Positions 37,541-46,253 of a stretch of 64,000 nucleotides of DNA are shown here, piece after piece. The notes below the pieces were generated by a model. That model worked only from the letters and a program-made list of their open reading frames with translations. It made no database searches and was not told the DNA's origin. A program made the translations under genes and the position numbers. Numbering within the stretch: position 1 is the first letter of the stretch; every line of letters begins with the position of its first letter. Location of the stretch: the NCBI RefSeq assembly GCF_007004655.1, contig NZ_ML660087.1, positions 632,617 to 696,616 on the forward strand, given 5' to 3'. The DNA is from Exilibacterium tricleocarpae (GTDB lineage Bacteria; Pseudomonadota; Gammaproteobacteria; Pseudomonadales; Cellvibrionaceae).

Positions 37541-37899
37541 TTCCCGTGAAAGAGTCAAACACGGTGAATGCCATCAAAATGCGCTGTGTACCAGCCGCAA
37601 TACTTAAATGCCAGTCGGGGGAACTTCAATCTGACCCTAACCTCGCGCGGCCATGCCCGGTTGATCAAGCCGGCATATTTCGGTAGTTTGTGCAGTTGCA
37701 GCCCACCAACGGATATTTGCCGCCTGGGGCTATGGAGACCCTCCGGTAGGGACCCCGGGGGAGGCGAGCGCTGGTTGCGCAAATGGGTCTGCCGGCGGAT
37801 GCAATAACCGATGCACACTCTTGGCAGTGATCACCGGCTCGCCGTCCCAGAAGGCTAACCCGGCCGCAACACGGCCAACATAAAAAGGCAATCCGAACC
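37541..37899. other. Gene-free stretch at the right edge of the A+T-rich island
   Basis: No family-like frame on either strand. Composition returns from A+T-rich to G+C-rich here, marking the island boundary. A C/G-rich inverted segment near 37735-37775 (CCTCCGGTAGGG..CCCGGGGGAGG) is seen. Confidence 0.4.
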
Positions 37900-38337
37900 A
37901 TGTTTGAAATAGCCGCCATTGACCATATCGTCTTGCGTACCAGTCGTCGCGAACAGATGTTGCAGTTTTACTGCGGAGTGCTGGGTTGCCGGGTGGAGCG
38001 GGAAACGGCTCCGGAGACCGGCCTGACCCAATTGCGGGCCGGCAACGCGCTGATCGATATCGTTACGATCGACAGTGATTTAGGCCGTCGCGGCGGTCCC
38101 GCACCGGCGGCCGATGGCAACAACCTCGACCATTTCTGCCTCCAGCTCAAGCCGGTTGCGGAACAGGCTATGCGCGAATATCTGCAGACTCACGGCATAG
38201 AGGCCGGTGAATTTAAGCGCCGTTACGGCGCGCAGGGTTTTGGTCCCTCCCTGTATATCAGGGACCCGGAGGGCAATACCGTTGAACTCAAATCCCAGTT
38301 GCCGCCTGAGGATGGCGATGGTGGCTCCGGCAACTAG
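37900..38337 (+). CDS. VOC-family (glyoxalase-like) metalloprotein
   Basis: The 145-residue protein has the two beta-alpha-beta-beta-beta halves of the vicinal-oxygen-chelate fold. The first metal His is in AIDHIVLRT, the second-half His in NNLDHFCLQL, and the terminal Glu in GNTVELKSQ. SLYIRDPEGN is a common family segment. The substrate cannot be told; relatives include lactoylglutathione lyases, dioxygenases and fosfomycin-type resistance proteins. It is followed after 9 bp by an alpha/beta hydrolase. Confidence 0.85.
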   Translation: MFEIAAIDHIVLRTSRREQMLQFYCGVLGCRVERETAPETGLTQLRAGNALIDIVTIDSDLGRRGGPAPAADGNNLDHFCLQLKPVAEQAMREYLQTHGIEAGEFKRRYGAQGFGPSLYIRDPEGNTVELKSQLPPEDGDGGSGN

Positions 38338-38346
38338 GCAAGCGGC

Positions 38347-39123
38347 GTGAAAGGCTTCTTTATAACCGTCCTCGTCGGCTATGTGCTGCTGTGTCTGCTG
38401 CTCGGCTTGTCCCAGCGGCGGCTGCTTTACTTTCCGCAGGCCGCCGAGCCGGTGCGACAGGCGGAGGGGATCAGTTTCGACAATGCCGGAATCATGTTGC
38501 GCGGCTGGGTACTCAACCCGGGCCGGGACAGGGCGGTGTTGTATTACGGCGGCAATGCCGAAAATGTTGAATACAACATCGATTTTTTTCGGGCGGTTTT
38601 GCCTGAATACAGCGTTTACCTGATACCTTACCGCGGCTACGGCAACAGTGACGGCAGCCCCAGCGAGGCGGGGTTTTACAGCGACGCGCTGTATATTCAC
38701 GACCAGGTCAGACCGCGTCACACCAGCGTGGCGTTGATAGGCCGCAGCCTCGGCAGCGGGGTGGCGACCTATGTGGCCGCCGAGCGGGATGTTGAACGGG
38801 TACTGTTGGTAAGCCCCTTCGACAGTGTTGAAAACCTGGCGAAGCAGCGTTTTCGGATATTCCCCGTCGGTCTCTTGCTGGTGGATAAATACCGCTCCTA
38901 TGAACGCGCCCGGCGTATCGATGCGCCGGTGCTGGTGTTGATTGCCGAAAACGACCAGGTGGTTCCCCGCCCCCGCACAGATGCACTGCTCGCCGCCTTT
39001 ACGCCAGAGCAACAGGTGGAGGCGGTGGTGATCAAAAATGCGGGGCACAATGATATTTCCGGGTTTGCCCAGTACAGCTCACAGGTGCGCAACTTTTTTT
39101 CGGCGGCTGCGACACTACCCTAA
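38347..39123 (+). CDS. Membrane-anchored alpha/beta hydrolase (BEM46/YfhR-like)
   Basis: The 258-residue protein has an N-terminal signal anchor (FFITVLVGYVLLCLLLGL) and the family segment RRLLYFP. The oxyanion region is YYGGNAENV, the nucleophile elbow is GRSLGSG, the acid is in ENDQVVP, and the catalytic His is in NAGHNDIS. The start is GTG. Such proteins are hydrolases of unknown substrate facing the periplasm. Confidence 0.87.
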   Translation: MKGFFITVLVGYVLLCLLLGLSQRRLLYFPQAAEPVRQAEGISFDNAGIMLRGWVLNPGRDRAVLYYGGNAENVEYNIDFFRAVLPEYSVYLIPYRGYGNSDGSPSEAGFYSDALYIHDQVRPRHTSVALIGRSLGSGVATYVAAERDVERVLLVSPFDSVENLAKQRFRIFPVGLLLVDKYRSYERARRIDAPVLVLIAENDQVVPRPRTDALLAAFTPEQQVEAVVIKNAGHNDISGFAQYSSQVRNFFSAAATLP

Positions 39124-39295
39124 GTTGTCGCTGTATGGTGTGGAGGCAGTAGTTTTCGAGGAGGCGGTCTTTGCCTTTATTTTTTGGATAGAAAGGGAAG
39201 ACAGAAAGTCGGGCACTTTGGTGTCAAAGTAGTTGCTGATCCTTTGCGGGACAGTTTTTTCCTGCAATCGCTAACCTCCTGTTCTCATTGAGACC

Positions 39296-39321
39296 GCGCC
39301 GCGACACACCCGTCGCGGCGC
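39296..39321 (-). terminator. Hairpin downstream of the chitinase gene
   Basis: GCGCCGCGAC and GTCGCGGCGC are perfect 10-bp arms around ACACCC, about 20 bp past the chitinase stop. There is no T-run on the minus strand, so it may be an RNA-stabilising hairpin rather than an intrinsic terminator. Confidence 0.5.
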
Positions 39322-39340
39322 ATTGAACATCAAGCGGATA

Positions 39341-40699
39341 TCAACAACCGGTGTTACCCGGCCCGACCGTAGTCCCCAGAATCTGCACAAAGTTGACATA
39401 ACGATTGATCCGCGCCTGCACCTTGGCCGGTTGCCTGCCGCCGCATTCCAGCGCGCCGTTGATACTTCTGATCGTCTCGCCAAAGCCGCGTCCACCCACC
39501 ATCGCCGCGTGTGGGGTCATGGTACCGGGGCCGCTCTGGGTCATCCAATACCAGATCCCGGTTTTCATCGCGATAGCCGGGTTCTGTGCCACCAGGTTCG
39601 GGTTGTGGAGCAGATCGATACCCAGTGCCGCGCCAGCGGCGCCGTAGTTAAAGTTCCAACTCAATTGAATCGGACCGCGACCAAAGTACTGGTAGTGCAC
39701 ACCGCCTTTGTCACAATTGGCGGTAAAGCCGGTGCTGCGCGCGTAATTGGGGTCGCAGTAGCTGTCGTGATTGGCGGTATTGATTTCAGTGATATAAACC
39801 AGATCGCCTGTTTCATGCCCGACATTGGCGAGAAACGCCGCTGCCTCGCGCTTTTGTGTATCGATGCTGCCGGTTTTTGCAAAAGCCGGATAGGCTGACA
39901 GCGCATTGACCAGACCCTGGTAGGTATAGAAAGGATTGCGCGACGGGAACATGCTGTTGAATTGCGCTTCGCTGACGACAAAGCCGCCGCTGGAGGAGGA
40001 ACTGCTGGAGCTGGACGAACTGGAACTAGAGCTGGAGCCGCCGCAGCCCGCCGAAGTCGGGTCCCAGAACCAGGTGCTGATAACCGGGCTGTAACCGGGG
40101 TTGGCGTGCTCCGCAATATAGTTACTGCCCTGATAGCTCACAATATCCCCGGCATTATAAGGCCGACCGGCAACCCAGACCGGGCAGGCACCGCCGCCGC
40201 TGGAGGACGAGCTGCTGGAGCTGGAGGAACTTGAGCTGGAACTTGAACTGGAGCCGCCGCATCCGCTCGAAGTGGGCTCCCAGAACCAGGTGCTGATAAC
40301 CGGGCTGTAACCGGGATTGGCGTGCTCCGCAATATAGTTATTGCCCTGATAGCTGACAATATCGCCGGCATTGTAAAAGCGGCCCGCGACCCAGGCCGAG
40401 CAGGTGCCGCCGCCGGAGGAAGAACTGCTCGAACTGGAGCTCGAGGAACTGGAGCCGCTGCAACCGTCACAGTTTCCCTGCAAACGCCACTCCTGGGATT
40501 GACCGGAACGGGTTTCGGGATTGTCGCCCTGGGTCCACCAGGCTGCAGTATAAGTCTTGCAGTTGTGGGCGACCTGGGCACCACCGCTGTAGGCGGTGCC
40601 CGGGTTCCATGCCGGTATGCCGGCGCAGTTAACGGCCAGTGCCTGGGCCGAGAGTAAATAAACGCCTACTATTGCGGAGATTCGCCATAAAACGCTCAT
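39341..40699 (-). CDS. Secreted GH19 chitinase with three chitin-binding modules and poly-serine linkers
   Basis: The 452-residue protein has a signal peptide (ISAIVGVYLLSAQALA). A CBM5/12 module is at ~22-78 (IPAWNPGTAYSGGAQVAHNCKTYTAAWW). Two nearly identical 50-residue modules follow (VAGR.YNAGDIVSYQG.NYIAEHANPGYSPVISTWFW), each bounded by a run of 13-18 serines. The C-terminal GH19 domain, ~245-450, has its catalytic Glu in FLANVGHETGDL and the substrate-cleft segment YFGRGPIQLSWNFNYG. It hydrolyses chitin outside the cell. Poly-serine linkers are characteristic of Cellvibrionaceae secreted glycosidases. Two LacI-type operators lie upstream. Confidence 0.95.
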   Translation of the reverse strand: MSVLWRISAIVGVYLLSAQALAVNCAGIPAWNPGTAYSGGAQVAHNCKTYTAAWWTQGDNPETRSGQSQEWRLQGNCDGCSGSSSSSSSSSSSSSGGGTCSAWVAGRFYNAGDIVSYQGNNYIAEHANPGYSPVISTWFWEPTSSGCGGSSSSSSSSSSSSSSSSSSGGGACPVWVAGRPYNAGDIVSYQGSNYIAEHANPGYSPVISTWFWDPTSAGCGGSSSSSSSSSSSSSSSSGGFVVSEAQFNSMFPSRNPFYTYQGLVNALSAYPAFAKTGSIDTQKREAAAFLANVGHETGDLVYITEINTANHDSYCDPNYARSTGFTANCDKGGVHYQYFGRGPIQLSWNFNYGAAGAALGIDLLHNPNLVAQNPAIAMKTGIWYWMTQSGPGTMTPHAAMVGGRGFGETIRSINGALECGGRQPAKVQARINRYVNFVQILGTTVGPGNTGC

Positions 40700-40936
40700 T
40701 GATTGTCACCTTTCGAAAATGGAGTAAAAAAGATTTACACCGATCGGGGATCGGCATTGCCGGGGGGGCTTGCGAGGGCGGCTGTGTGTCTTTCGTCAAT
40801 CTACCGGGCTGTTCCCCCTGCGACTGATCGCACCTGACACCCTCTGGCTCCAGCGCCATCCGGCTGCTAGCGGGTTGACACATAAAACTTTTTTTTGTCA
40901 CGTTATATTTCTTCACTGTCCATTTGGCTCAATAAA

Positions 40937-40948
40937 GACAACGTTGTC
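40937..40948. promoter_or_regulatory. LacI-type operator 1 of the chitinase promoter
   Basis: Perfect 12-bp palindrome GACAACGTTGTC overlapping the predicted chitinase transcription start (~40947). It is repeated exactly at 40968-40979, with 31 bp (three helical turns) between centres. Confidence 0.7.
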
Positions 40949-40953
40949 CAAAA

Positions 40954-40981
40954 GGTATATGCAGTGGGACAACGTTGTCAA
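40954..40981 (-). promoter_or_regulatory. Predicted sigma-70 promoter of the chitinase gene
   Basis: On the minus strand TTGACA (40981-40976) is followed after 16 bases by TATACC (40959-40954). The -35 box sits at the edge of operator 2. The predicted leader is about 250 nt. Confidence 0.5.
40968..40979. promoter_or_regulatory. LacI-type operator 2 of the chitinase promoter
   Basis: Second perfect GACAACGTTGTC, overlapping the -35 box. A CG-centred palindrome with flanking TGTC is typical for LacI-family sugar regulators; NagR-type control by GlcNAc would suit chitin use (inference). Confidence 0.7.
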
Positions 40982-41953
40982 TCGGTTTTCGGATATAGCC
41001 CTGCCGGGAAGTCCCAAGTGTGAACAAGCGAGCAAACTGTTATTGGCGTCTGTATTGCCTCGGGGTTTAAGCCGAAGGGGCGCCGCCGATCGTTGCCGAT
41101 GGATAGGCGAGCGTGAATTGCGCTTTCATACCCGACTACAGGTATTGGCGATGTGATGACTTGCAGAAATAAGCGAGTCGGCTGGATAAGCCTTATTGTG
41201 ATCGCTATTGGCGGTCTCGACAGGTCACTGCGGGTTTGCGGTGATAGATACAGCACTAGAACTGTGCAAGACGGGGTGCCGGAGCTACTCTTTCGCCAGG
41301 TGATCTCCGCCTGTTGCAGCCTGACTGCGCCTGATACAAGTCGAGCGACCAATGCAGGGTAGTCTGTGTCTGATAGTTGTGTTGTGCGCATCTGCCGGCG
41401 AGGTGGCGGCCGGCATCTGGAGCGCCGCGGCCGACTCGACAGCGTTGCCTTCTATAAACACTGCCGTATTTTTTATGTTCGCGCGGGAACAGGTGCTCTG
41501 TCTCGACATTAACAGCACGATAGTAAAGGTAGGTACAAATTATTTAAAAAAGTAACTCAGCGCGATTGTCGTGCGATGATCGCAGTAAGTCGTCACAATG
41601 GAGAAATCCTCTCGCTGCGGGGAACTTATTAATCAATCAAAAAACTAACTAACAGTCTGTAAGGGGCTGGACTTATGTTCCCCCAATACAGGAAATTCTC
41701 TACTGAAGGACAGGCGAGGCTATCCCGCTTTTGTTTATCCGAGGTGTCGGTTTGCAGTAACTCGCTGACGATAAAAGCAGGGTGGTTTTGAAAGATTTAA
41801 CAGATATTCTCTCTACCCCTACATCCACCAAGCGGTATGTTTTCAATTCTGGTTTCCGGTTTTTGGGCTACCAGGGGGAGGGTGGCTGCAGCGAAATTTC
41901 ACCAACCGGTGGGCAAACTCTCAAGCCAGCACAATCATTTAAAGAGGCGTGTT
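40982..41953. other. Long gene-poor stretch upstream of the DoxX-like gene
   Basis: Nearly 1 kb without a convincing gene. Several frames of 60-130 codons are open (for example 40978-41391 minus and 41352-41555 plus), but none shows a signature, signal peptide or good ribosome-binding site. It may contain decayed coding sequence. Confidence 0.4.
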
Positions 41954-42400
41954 ATGTTACAAGTAAGCGTACCCCGGCAAAAACTAGCCTGGTCTCTTTT
42001 TGGACTTCGGCTGGGTATTTTTATCGTGATGGTTATGTGGACAGTGGATAAATTCGTGAACCCGGAACATGCCGCTGCAGTATTCAAGACGTTTTATATG
42101 ATTGAAGGCCTGAGTAACATGGGCGCCTACGTGGTAGGTGCCCTCCAGGCTGCCGTCATCCTGGCCTTTTTGGTGGGATTTCAAAAACGTTGGTCAACGG
42201 GGTTGGTATTGGCGATGCATTTGGTGTCGACACTAACGCCTATGGCCCGCTATTTCGATCCCTGGGCGGGCTCAAATCTGCTGTTTTTCGCAGCCTGGCC
42301 GATGCTTTTCGCCATCGTCGCTTTGTATATACTGCGAGACTACGATACGCAGTTCTCCGTAGCAGCAACCGTCCCGGCGAGCAAAGGAAGCTCATCTTGA
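41954..42400 (+). CDS. DoxX-like small integral membrane protein
   Basis: The 148-residue protein starts at the ATG at 41954, behind GAGG. It has four hydrophobic segments (LAWSLFGLRLGIFIVMVMWTVDKF, YVVGALQAAVILAFLVGF, WSTGLVLAMHLVSTL, LLFFAAWPMLFAIVALYIL). The arrangement, with R-x-G in the first helix and a WxxDKF motif, resembles DoxX/SURF4-type quinone-associated membrane proteins. The match is not strong and the function is unknown. It is convergent with the molybdopterin enzyme gene. Confidence 0.6.
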   Translation: MLQVSVPRQKLAWSLFGLRLGIFIVMVMWTVDKFVNPEHAAAVFKTFYMIEGLSNMGAYVVGALQAAVILAFLVGFQKRWSTGLVLAMHLVSTLTPMARYFDPWAGSNLLFFAAWPMLFAIVALYILRDYDTQFSVAATVPASKGSSS

Positions 42401-42487
42401 CTCCCGTTCTGGCAAAGAGGCGACCTTTGTCTGTTTCCTCAGTACCGCGAAACAGCCGCCTCCCGGTTAGTCCGCCCAGACTCTCAG

Positions 42488-44773
42488 TCAAGCCTCGCTG
42501 ATATAGATGTTAGCCGGTACAAACTTGTGCAGCGGCGTGCCGATAAACTTGTCCCGATGATCGCTGCTGGTCAGCTCATTGGCGTAAACACCGCTGTCGA
42601 CAGGTTTGCCCGCCTCATCTTCGAAATGCATACCCTGGCCATTGGGCACTGAAAGCGTGCCGGGATGCAGCCGTTCATCGTAGGCCACTCTGGCCTCGGC
42701 TTGGCCGCCCTTGGTTTTAAGGGTAACCCTCGCCCCGTCGGGAATATTTAACCGTTGCGCGTCGTCGGGGTGGATGGTCAATGCCGTCGCCGCTTTGCCT
42801 TTTGCCCAGCGGGGATCGCGAATTGCGCAATTGGCAGTGTAGGCACGTCGCGATCCGGCCACCAGGGCAAACGGGTATTCGGTCGATGTATCGACCAGCG
42901 GGCGCAGGCGCTGTAACTCGTCGAGTTCTTCAAATAGCTCGCCGATCACCAGCCGTATTTTATGATCCGGGAAGGGCACGCGTTTGAATGTGTCTGCGTG
43001 AGAGGCGACGGCAATCACGGCCCCGGAGGGCGAATCCAGCAGCGTGTTGAACAGAGCCGTGGCGGCCGCCGGTCCGGTAAAACCGGCTTTTGCCACATAC
43101 TCGGGATAAGTCATGGCGAATACCTGGCACAGCCCCCAAACCGCGGCGGTGGTGGCCTTACCCTCCGGCAGGGTGGGCCCCAGCGTGCGATACAACACGT
43201 AGGAAATAGCTTTCTTTATCTTCGGATTACCCATTACCGCATTGAAAAACACATCCCGGTAAGTCTCTATGCCCGCGGCGGCGGCTTCGTGTAACTCATC
43301 GAGTTCGCCGTCGGCAAAGTACCCCAAGGCCTCGACCAGGCGCGCATGAATTTCCGCTTCCGGCAGGGTGCCCGGCAAGGGCGCTATCACAGGGGGACGC
43401 AAATGAAAGTAATTTTCAGGGAAGTTGCGGGGAAAGTAGGTCGCCTCCCATTTCTCGTACTGGGTGGATGCCGGCAGTATATAATCGCATTCCCGCGCGG
43501 TTTCCGTCATGGCGATATCTATCGCCACGCTGCACTCCAGCGAGCGAATGGCCCGGCGCAGCTTATCTGCCTGGGCCAGCGAGTGAACCGGGTTCGAACT
43601 CTCGATTACAATGGCCCGTGGTCGTTCATCGCTGTCGTTTAGGATTTCCTCGGCCAGGTAGTTGCCCGGGTACATATTGCTGTGAATCGGTGCTTTGGTC
43701 ACCGGCAACTGCCGTCTCGATACCTCTTTATCGTTTTCATCCAGTTCGCCAAAACGGTCCACCGGCAGAATATCAACCAGTTGCACGGGAATTGCCAGGG
43801 TCCCCGGGCGTCCAAAATGACCGGTCAACAAACTGAGCAACATATTTAAGTAGGACACCAAAGTGGAATGCGGGGCCATTTGAACCCCGATATCCTCCTC
43901 TGTTGCGAAAGAGGTTGAGCGTGCAATGACGGCGGCGACTTCATTTACCTGCTCGGGCTCGAGACCGGCGAAACGCGCGTATTGTGCTACCGGTATAGCG
44001 TTGAATTTTGCCATGACTTTTTCGCAGCCACTGGTGTGTTCGCTCAACCACGCCAGCGGCAGGGTTTCGGCCTGGACAATACGACCGATAATGGCCGCCA
44101 GGCACCAGGCGTCGCGCCCCGGTTTCACCGCTAAATGGATATCGGCGTAGTCCGCTGTCTCCGAACGCCGGGGGTCGATAACAATCAGCGTGCGGGAGGC
44201 ATCTTTGGCAATGGCGCGCAGGAAGTTTCTGGCCTGGTTCATCCCATTGCTCATAAACGGGTTCTTGCCCAGGAACATGACTGTCTGCGCTTTTTCAATT
44301 TCGGCGTGGGGGCAGGCGCCCAGCATCCGGCTAAACACCCACGCCAAGCCGGTTTTTTCCTGTGACAGGGCGTTGCCTTTATATTTGACACCCAGCACGC
44401 CGAGGGTTGAACTGCCGTAGGCCCCACCCAGGTGATTGCCCTGGCTGCCGCCGCCGTAATAGAAGATTCGCTCGCCGCCGTGGTGTTCTTTGATGGCCTG
44501 CAGCTTGGCGGCGATCTCTGCGATGGCGGTTTCCCAGCTTACCTGTTCGAAGCTACCGTCCTGGCGGCGGCGCAAGGGATGCTGCAGGCGCGCGGCACTG
44601 TTCTGATAGAAGTCGAGACGCGCGGCTTTGTTGCAGATGTAACCCTGGGACTTCGGGTGCGCTTTGTCTCCGCGAACTTTCACGATCTCGCGTTCGCCCT
44701 CTCCCCCCAGTTGTACCTCAACACCGCAGTTGACGTAGCACAGATTGCATGCCGTTTGCTTCCATTCGCTCAT
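42488..44773 (-). CDS. Molybdopterin-dependent oxidoreductase with [4Fe-4S] cluster
   Basis: The 761-residue cytosolic protein (no Tat signal) belongs to the DMSO-reductase superfamily. The N-terminal cluster cysteines are in TACNLCYVNCG plus the later Cys of GYICNKAARLDFY. The MGD-binding regions include FYYGGGSQGNHLGG, KNPFMSNGMNQ and the C-terminal PNGQGMHFE. The start at 44773 follows AGAGGTG. No partner electron-transfer or membrane subunit is adjacent, so it may be soluble and single-subunit. Relatives include formate-dehydrogenase-H-like and other unassigned enzymes, and the reaction cannot be told. It is divergent from an HxlR regulator. Confidence 0.88.
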   Translation of the reverse strand: MSEWKQTACNLCYVNCGVEVQLGGEGEREIVKVRGDKAHPKSQGYICNKAARLDFYQNSAARLQHPLRRRQDGSFEQVSWETAIAEIAAKLQAIKEHHGGERIFYYGGGSQGNHLGGAYGSSTLGVLGVKYKGNALSQEKTGLAWVFSRMLGACPHAEIEKAQTVMFLGKNPFMSNGMNQARNFLRAIAKDASRTLIVIDPRRSETADYADIHLAVKPGRDAWCLAAIIGRIVQAETLPLAWLSEHTSGCEKVMAKFNAIPVAQYARFAGLEPEQVNEVAAVIARSTSFATEEDIGVQMAPHSTLVSYLNMLLSLLTGHFGRPGTLAIPVQLVDILPVDRFGELDENDKEVSRRQLPVTKAPIHSNMYPGNYLAEEILNDSDERPRAIVIESSNPVHSLAQADKLRRAIRSLECSVAIDIAMTETARECDYILPASTQYEKWEATYFPRNFPENYFHLRPPVIAPLPGTLPEAEIHARLVEALGYFADGELDELHEAAAAGIETYRDVFFNAVMGNPKIKKAISYVLYRTLGPTLPEGKATTAAVWGLCQVFAMTYPEYVAKAGFTGPAAATALFNTLLDSPSGAVIAVASHADTFKRVPFPDHKIRLVIGELFEELDELQRLRPLVDTSTEYPFALVAGSRRAYTANCAIRDPRWAKGKAATALTIHPDDAQRLNIPDGARVTLKTKGGQAEARVAYDERLHPGTLSVPNGQGMHFEDEAGKPVDSGVYANELTSSDHRDKFIGTPLHKFVPANIYISEA

Positions 44774-44920
44774 AGTCGACACCTCTTTATAGACGAAGAT
44801 AAAAGACGCTATCGCCGTGAAGCTGATAGCCACAGGACGGAAACCCGGGCGGCTGGCGACGGATTATTATGGATTGTTACTAAAAAACTACCTTATATAA
44901 GGGCAACGCTGATAACCTTT

Positions 44921-44939
44921 TGGTTTCTTAACGAAACCA
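44921..44939. promoter_or_regulatory. Palindrome between the Mo-enzyme and HxlR genes
   Basis: TGGTTTC-TTAAC-GAAACCA is a perfect 7-bp inverted repeat in the divergent promoter region. It is 65 bp from the hxlR start and about 150 bp from the oxidoreductase start, a good candidate for the HxlR-type regulator's operator. Confidence 0.6.
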
Positions 44940-45003
44940 TACGAATAGCTGAATTTATCATTGGAGGTTTTATTAAGCAACCATTGAATGCTACACTTTC
45001 GCC

Positions 45004-45489
45004 GTGTCACGAAAACGCTTCGACAAAATGAATTGCTCTATCGCCCGGGCCCTGGAGGTCTTGGGTGATTGGTGGACGTTTCTGATTATTCGGGAATGTT
45101 TTGTGGGTACCCGCAGATTCAGTGATTTTCAAACCAATCTCGGTATTGCGAAAAACATCCTCAGCAATCGACTACAGCATCTGGTGGATCACGGGGTGCT
45201 GGAGAGAGTCGAGGTACAGCAGCGGGGCAGCCGCCATGAATACTGGCTCACCGATCAGGGCAAAGATCTCTACACCACCTTAACGGCTCTGCGCGAGTGG
45301 TCCGACAAGTGGATTATGGGTAAAGGCAAGGAACCCATTGTGGTGAAAGATAGTCGCACCGGTAAACCCGTTCCGCCGGTGAAAGTCCTCGACTACGAAG
45401 GTAAGCCCGTTAACCCCAAGTATTTATCCATAGAGCCGGGCCCCGGTGCCGATGTCGAAACCCGCAAGCGTTTTAAAAGGGGATATTAG
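45004..45489 (+). CDS. HxlR-family winged-helix transcriptional regulator
   Basis: The 161-residue protein has the HxlR/DUF24 pattern CSIARALEVLGDWWTFLIIRECFVGTRRFSDFQ..LGIAKNILSNRLQHLVDHGVLER, residues ~10-85. HxlR proteins are small dimeric regulators, several of which sense electrophiles or redox state through an N-terminal Cys; Cys-11 is in that position. The C-terminal ~60 residues are an extension rich in Pro/Lys. The GTG at 45004 restores the family N-terminus. It probably controls the divergent molybdopterin enzyme. Confidence 0.92.
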   Translation: MSRKRFDKMNCSIARALEVLGDWWTFLIIRECFVGTRRFSDFQTNLGIAKNILSNRLQHLVDHGVLERVEVQQRGSRHEYWLTDQGKDLYTTLTALREWSDKWIMGKGKEPIVVKDSRTGKPVPPVKVLDYEGKPVNPKYLSIEPGPGADVETRKRFKRGY

Positions 45490-45523
45490 GCATTCAGGTG
45501 CTATATAGAGGTACTTGAATGCC
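45489..45523 (+). terminator. Inverted repeat after hxlR
   Basis: GGCATTCAGGT and ACTTGAATGCC pair as an 11-bp stem with one G-U, beginning at the hxlR stop codon. There is no T-run, so termination strength is uncertain. Confidence 0.5.
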
Positions 45524-46253
45524 AGTTCGGTTCTGGGAATACTCTCAAACACACAACCGCCTGGCGAAGCGCAGTGAAAGCCTGCCCCGGTTAGTCCCAT
45601 CGGCACAAAGCATACAGAGTCGTATTCACGCGGGGACGTTCGTGTCAACTTTCTGAAATTTCTTCCGCGGTGGACTGATAGATTGGCGTTGTTGTCTCGA
45701 TTGAGCTCTATTGCCGGCGACGGCCTTATCTTGAACAGTGATCGCTCGCGCCTTTTTGCTGTAAATGGTGCCTATTTTGTTGAAAAACGCCTCCCAGGCA
45801 TATAACGACACCCGCTGACGCTGGATAATTTGTGTGTTGGTTCGGTAAGCTTCGTGGCTTAGTCGATACTACAGCCGGTGATGAGTGGCTTGAGGTTGCA
45901 GCTTTTGGAGTTGATATCAGCGTTGTTAGTGAATCCAGCGCCATCGTGGTGATTTGTGTGACGGGTTTGATGGATGGCCGGCTTCGGTCTCGCTGCAAAT
46001 GTTAACCACCTTAGCGTATAAAAACAAAGATGGTCATTAATTCAATACCTATGTCCGGTTATCAGACGCTTTACTGTGAACAGATTACAAGGTTTTCTTA
46101 CCACTTTGCTGCGTGTGACAGCAAAAGAACTTGTGACTAGAAATGTGAAGATTTCACATACATAAAGTATCAATTTTCATATAGTGACGACTTGAGCGGT
46201 TCCGTGAATTTATCAATTGATGGAAAATAAGCCGTAACACGGAGCGTTTCCGG
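45524..46253. other. Gene-free stretch before the biosynthetic cluster
   Basis: About 730 bp with no recognised gene. Overlapping short minus-strand frames at 45626-45998 have no family signature and might be remnants. The last 150 bp before 46254 are A+T-rich and probably hold the promoter of the LuxR-type gene. Confidence 0.4.

Noticed and set aside
37570..37620. Apparent similarity between ACTTAAATGCCAGTCGG here and ACTTGAATGCCAGTTCGG near 45513, suggesting a dispersed repeat
   Set aside because: The match covers only about 17 bases with differences and the flanks do not align, so chance is likely.
40978..41391. Minus-strand 137-codon frame upstream of the chitinase operators
   Set aside because: No start signal, no signature and low plausibility of the amino-acid sequence; likely a chance frame.
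45626..45998. Overlapping minus-strand frames that might form a frameshifted gene
   Set aside because: Neither frame shows a recognisable domain, and joining them gives no family-like protein.
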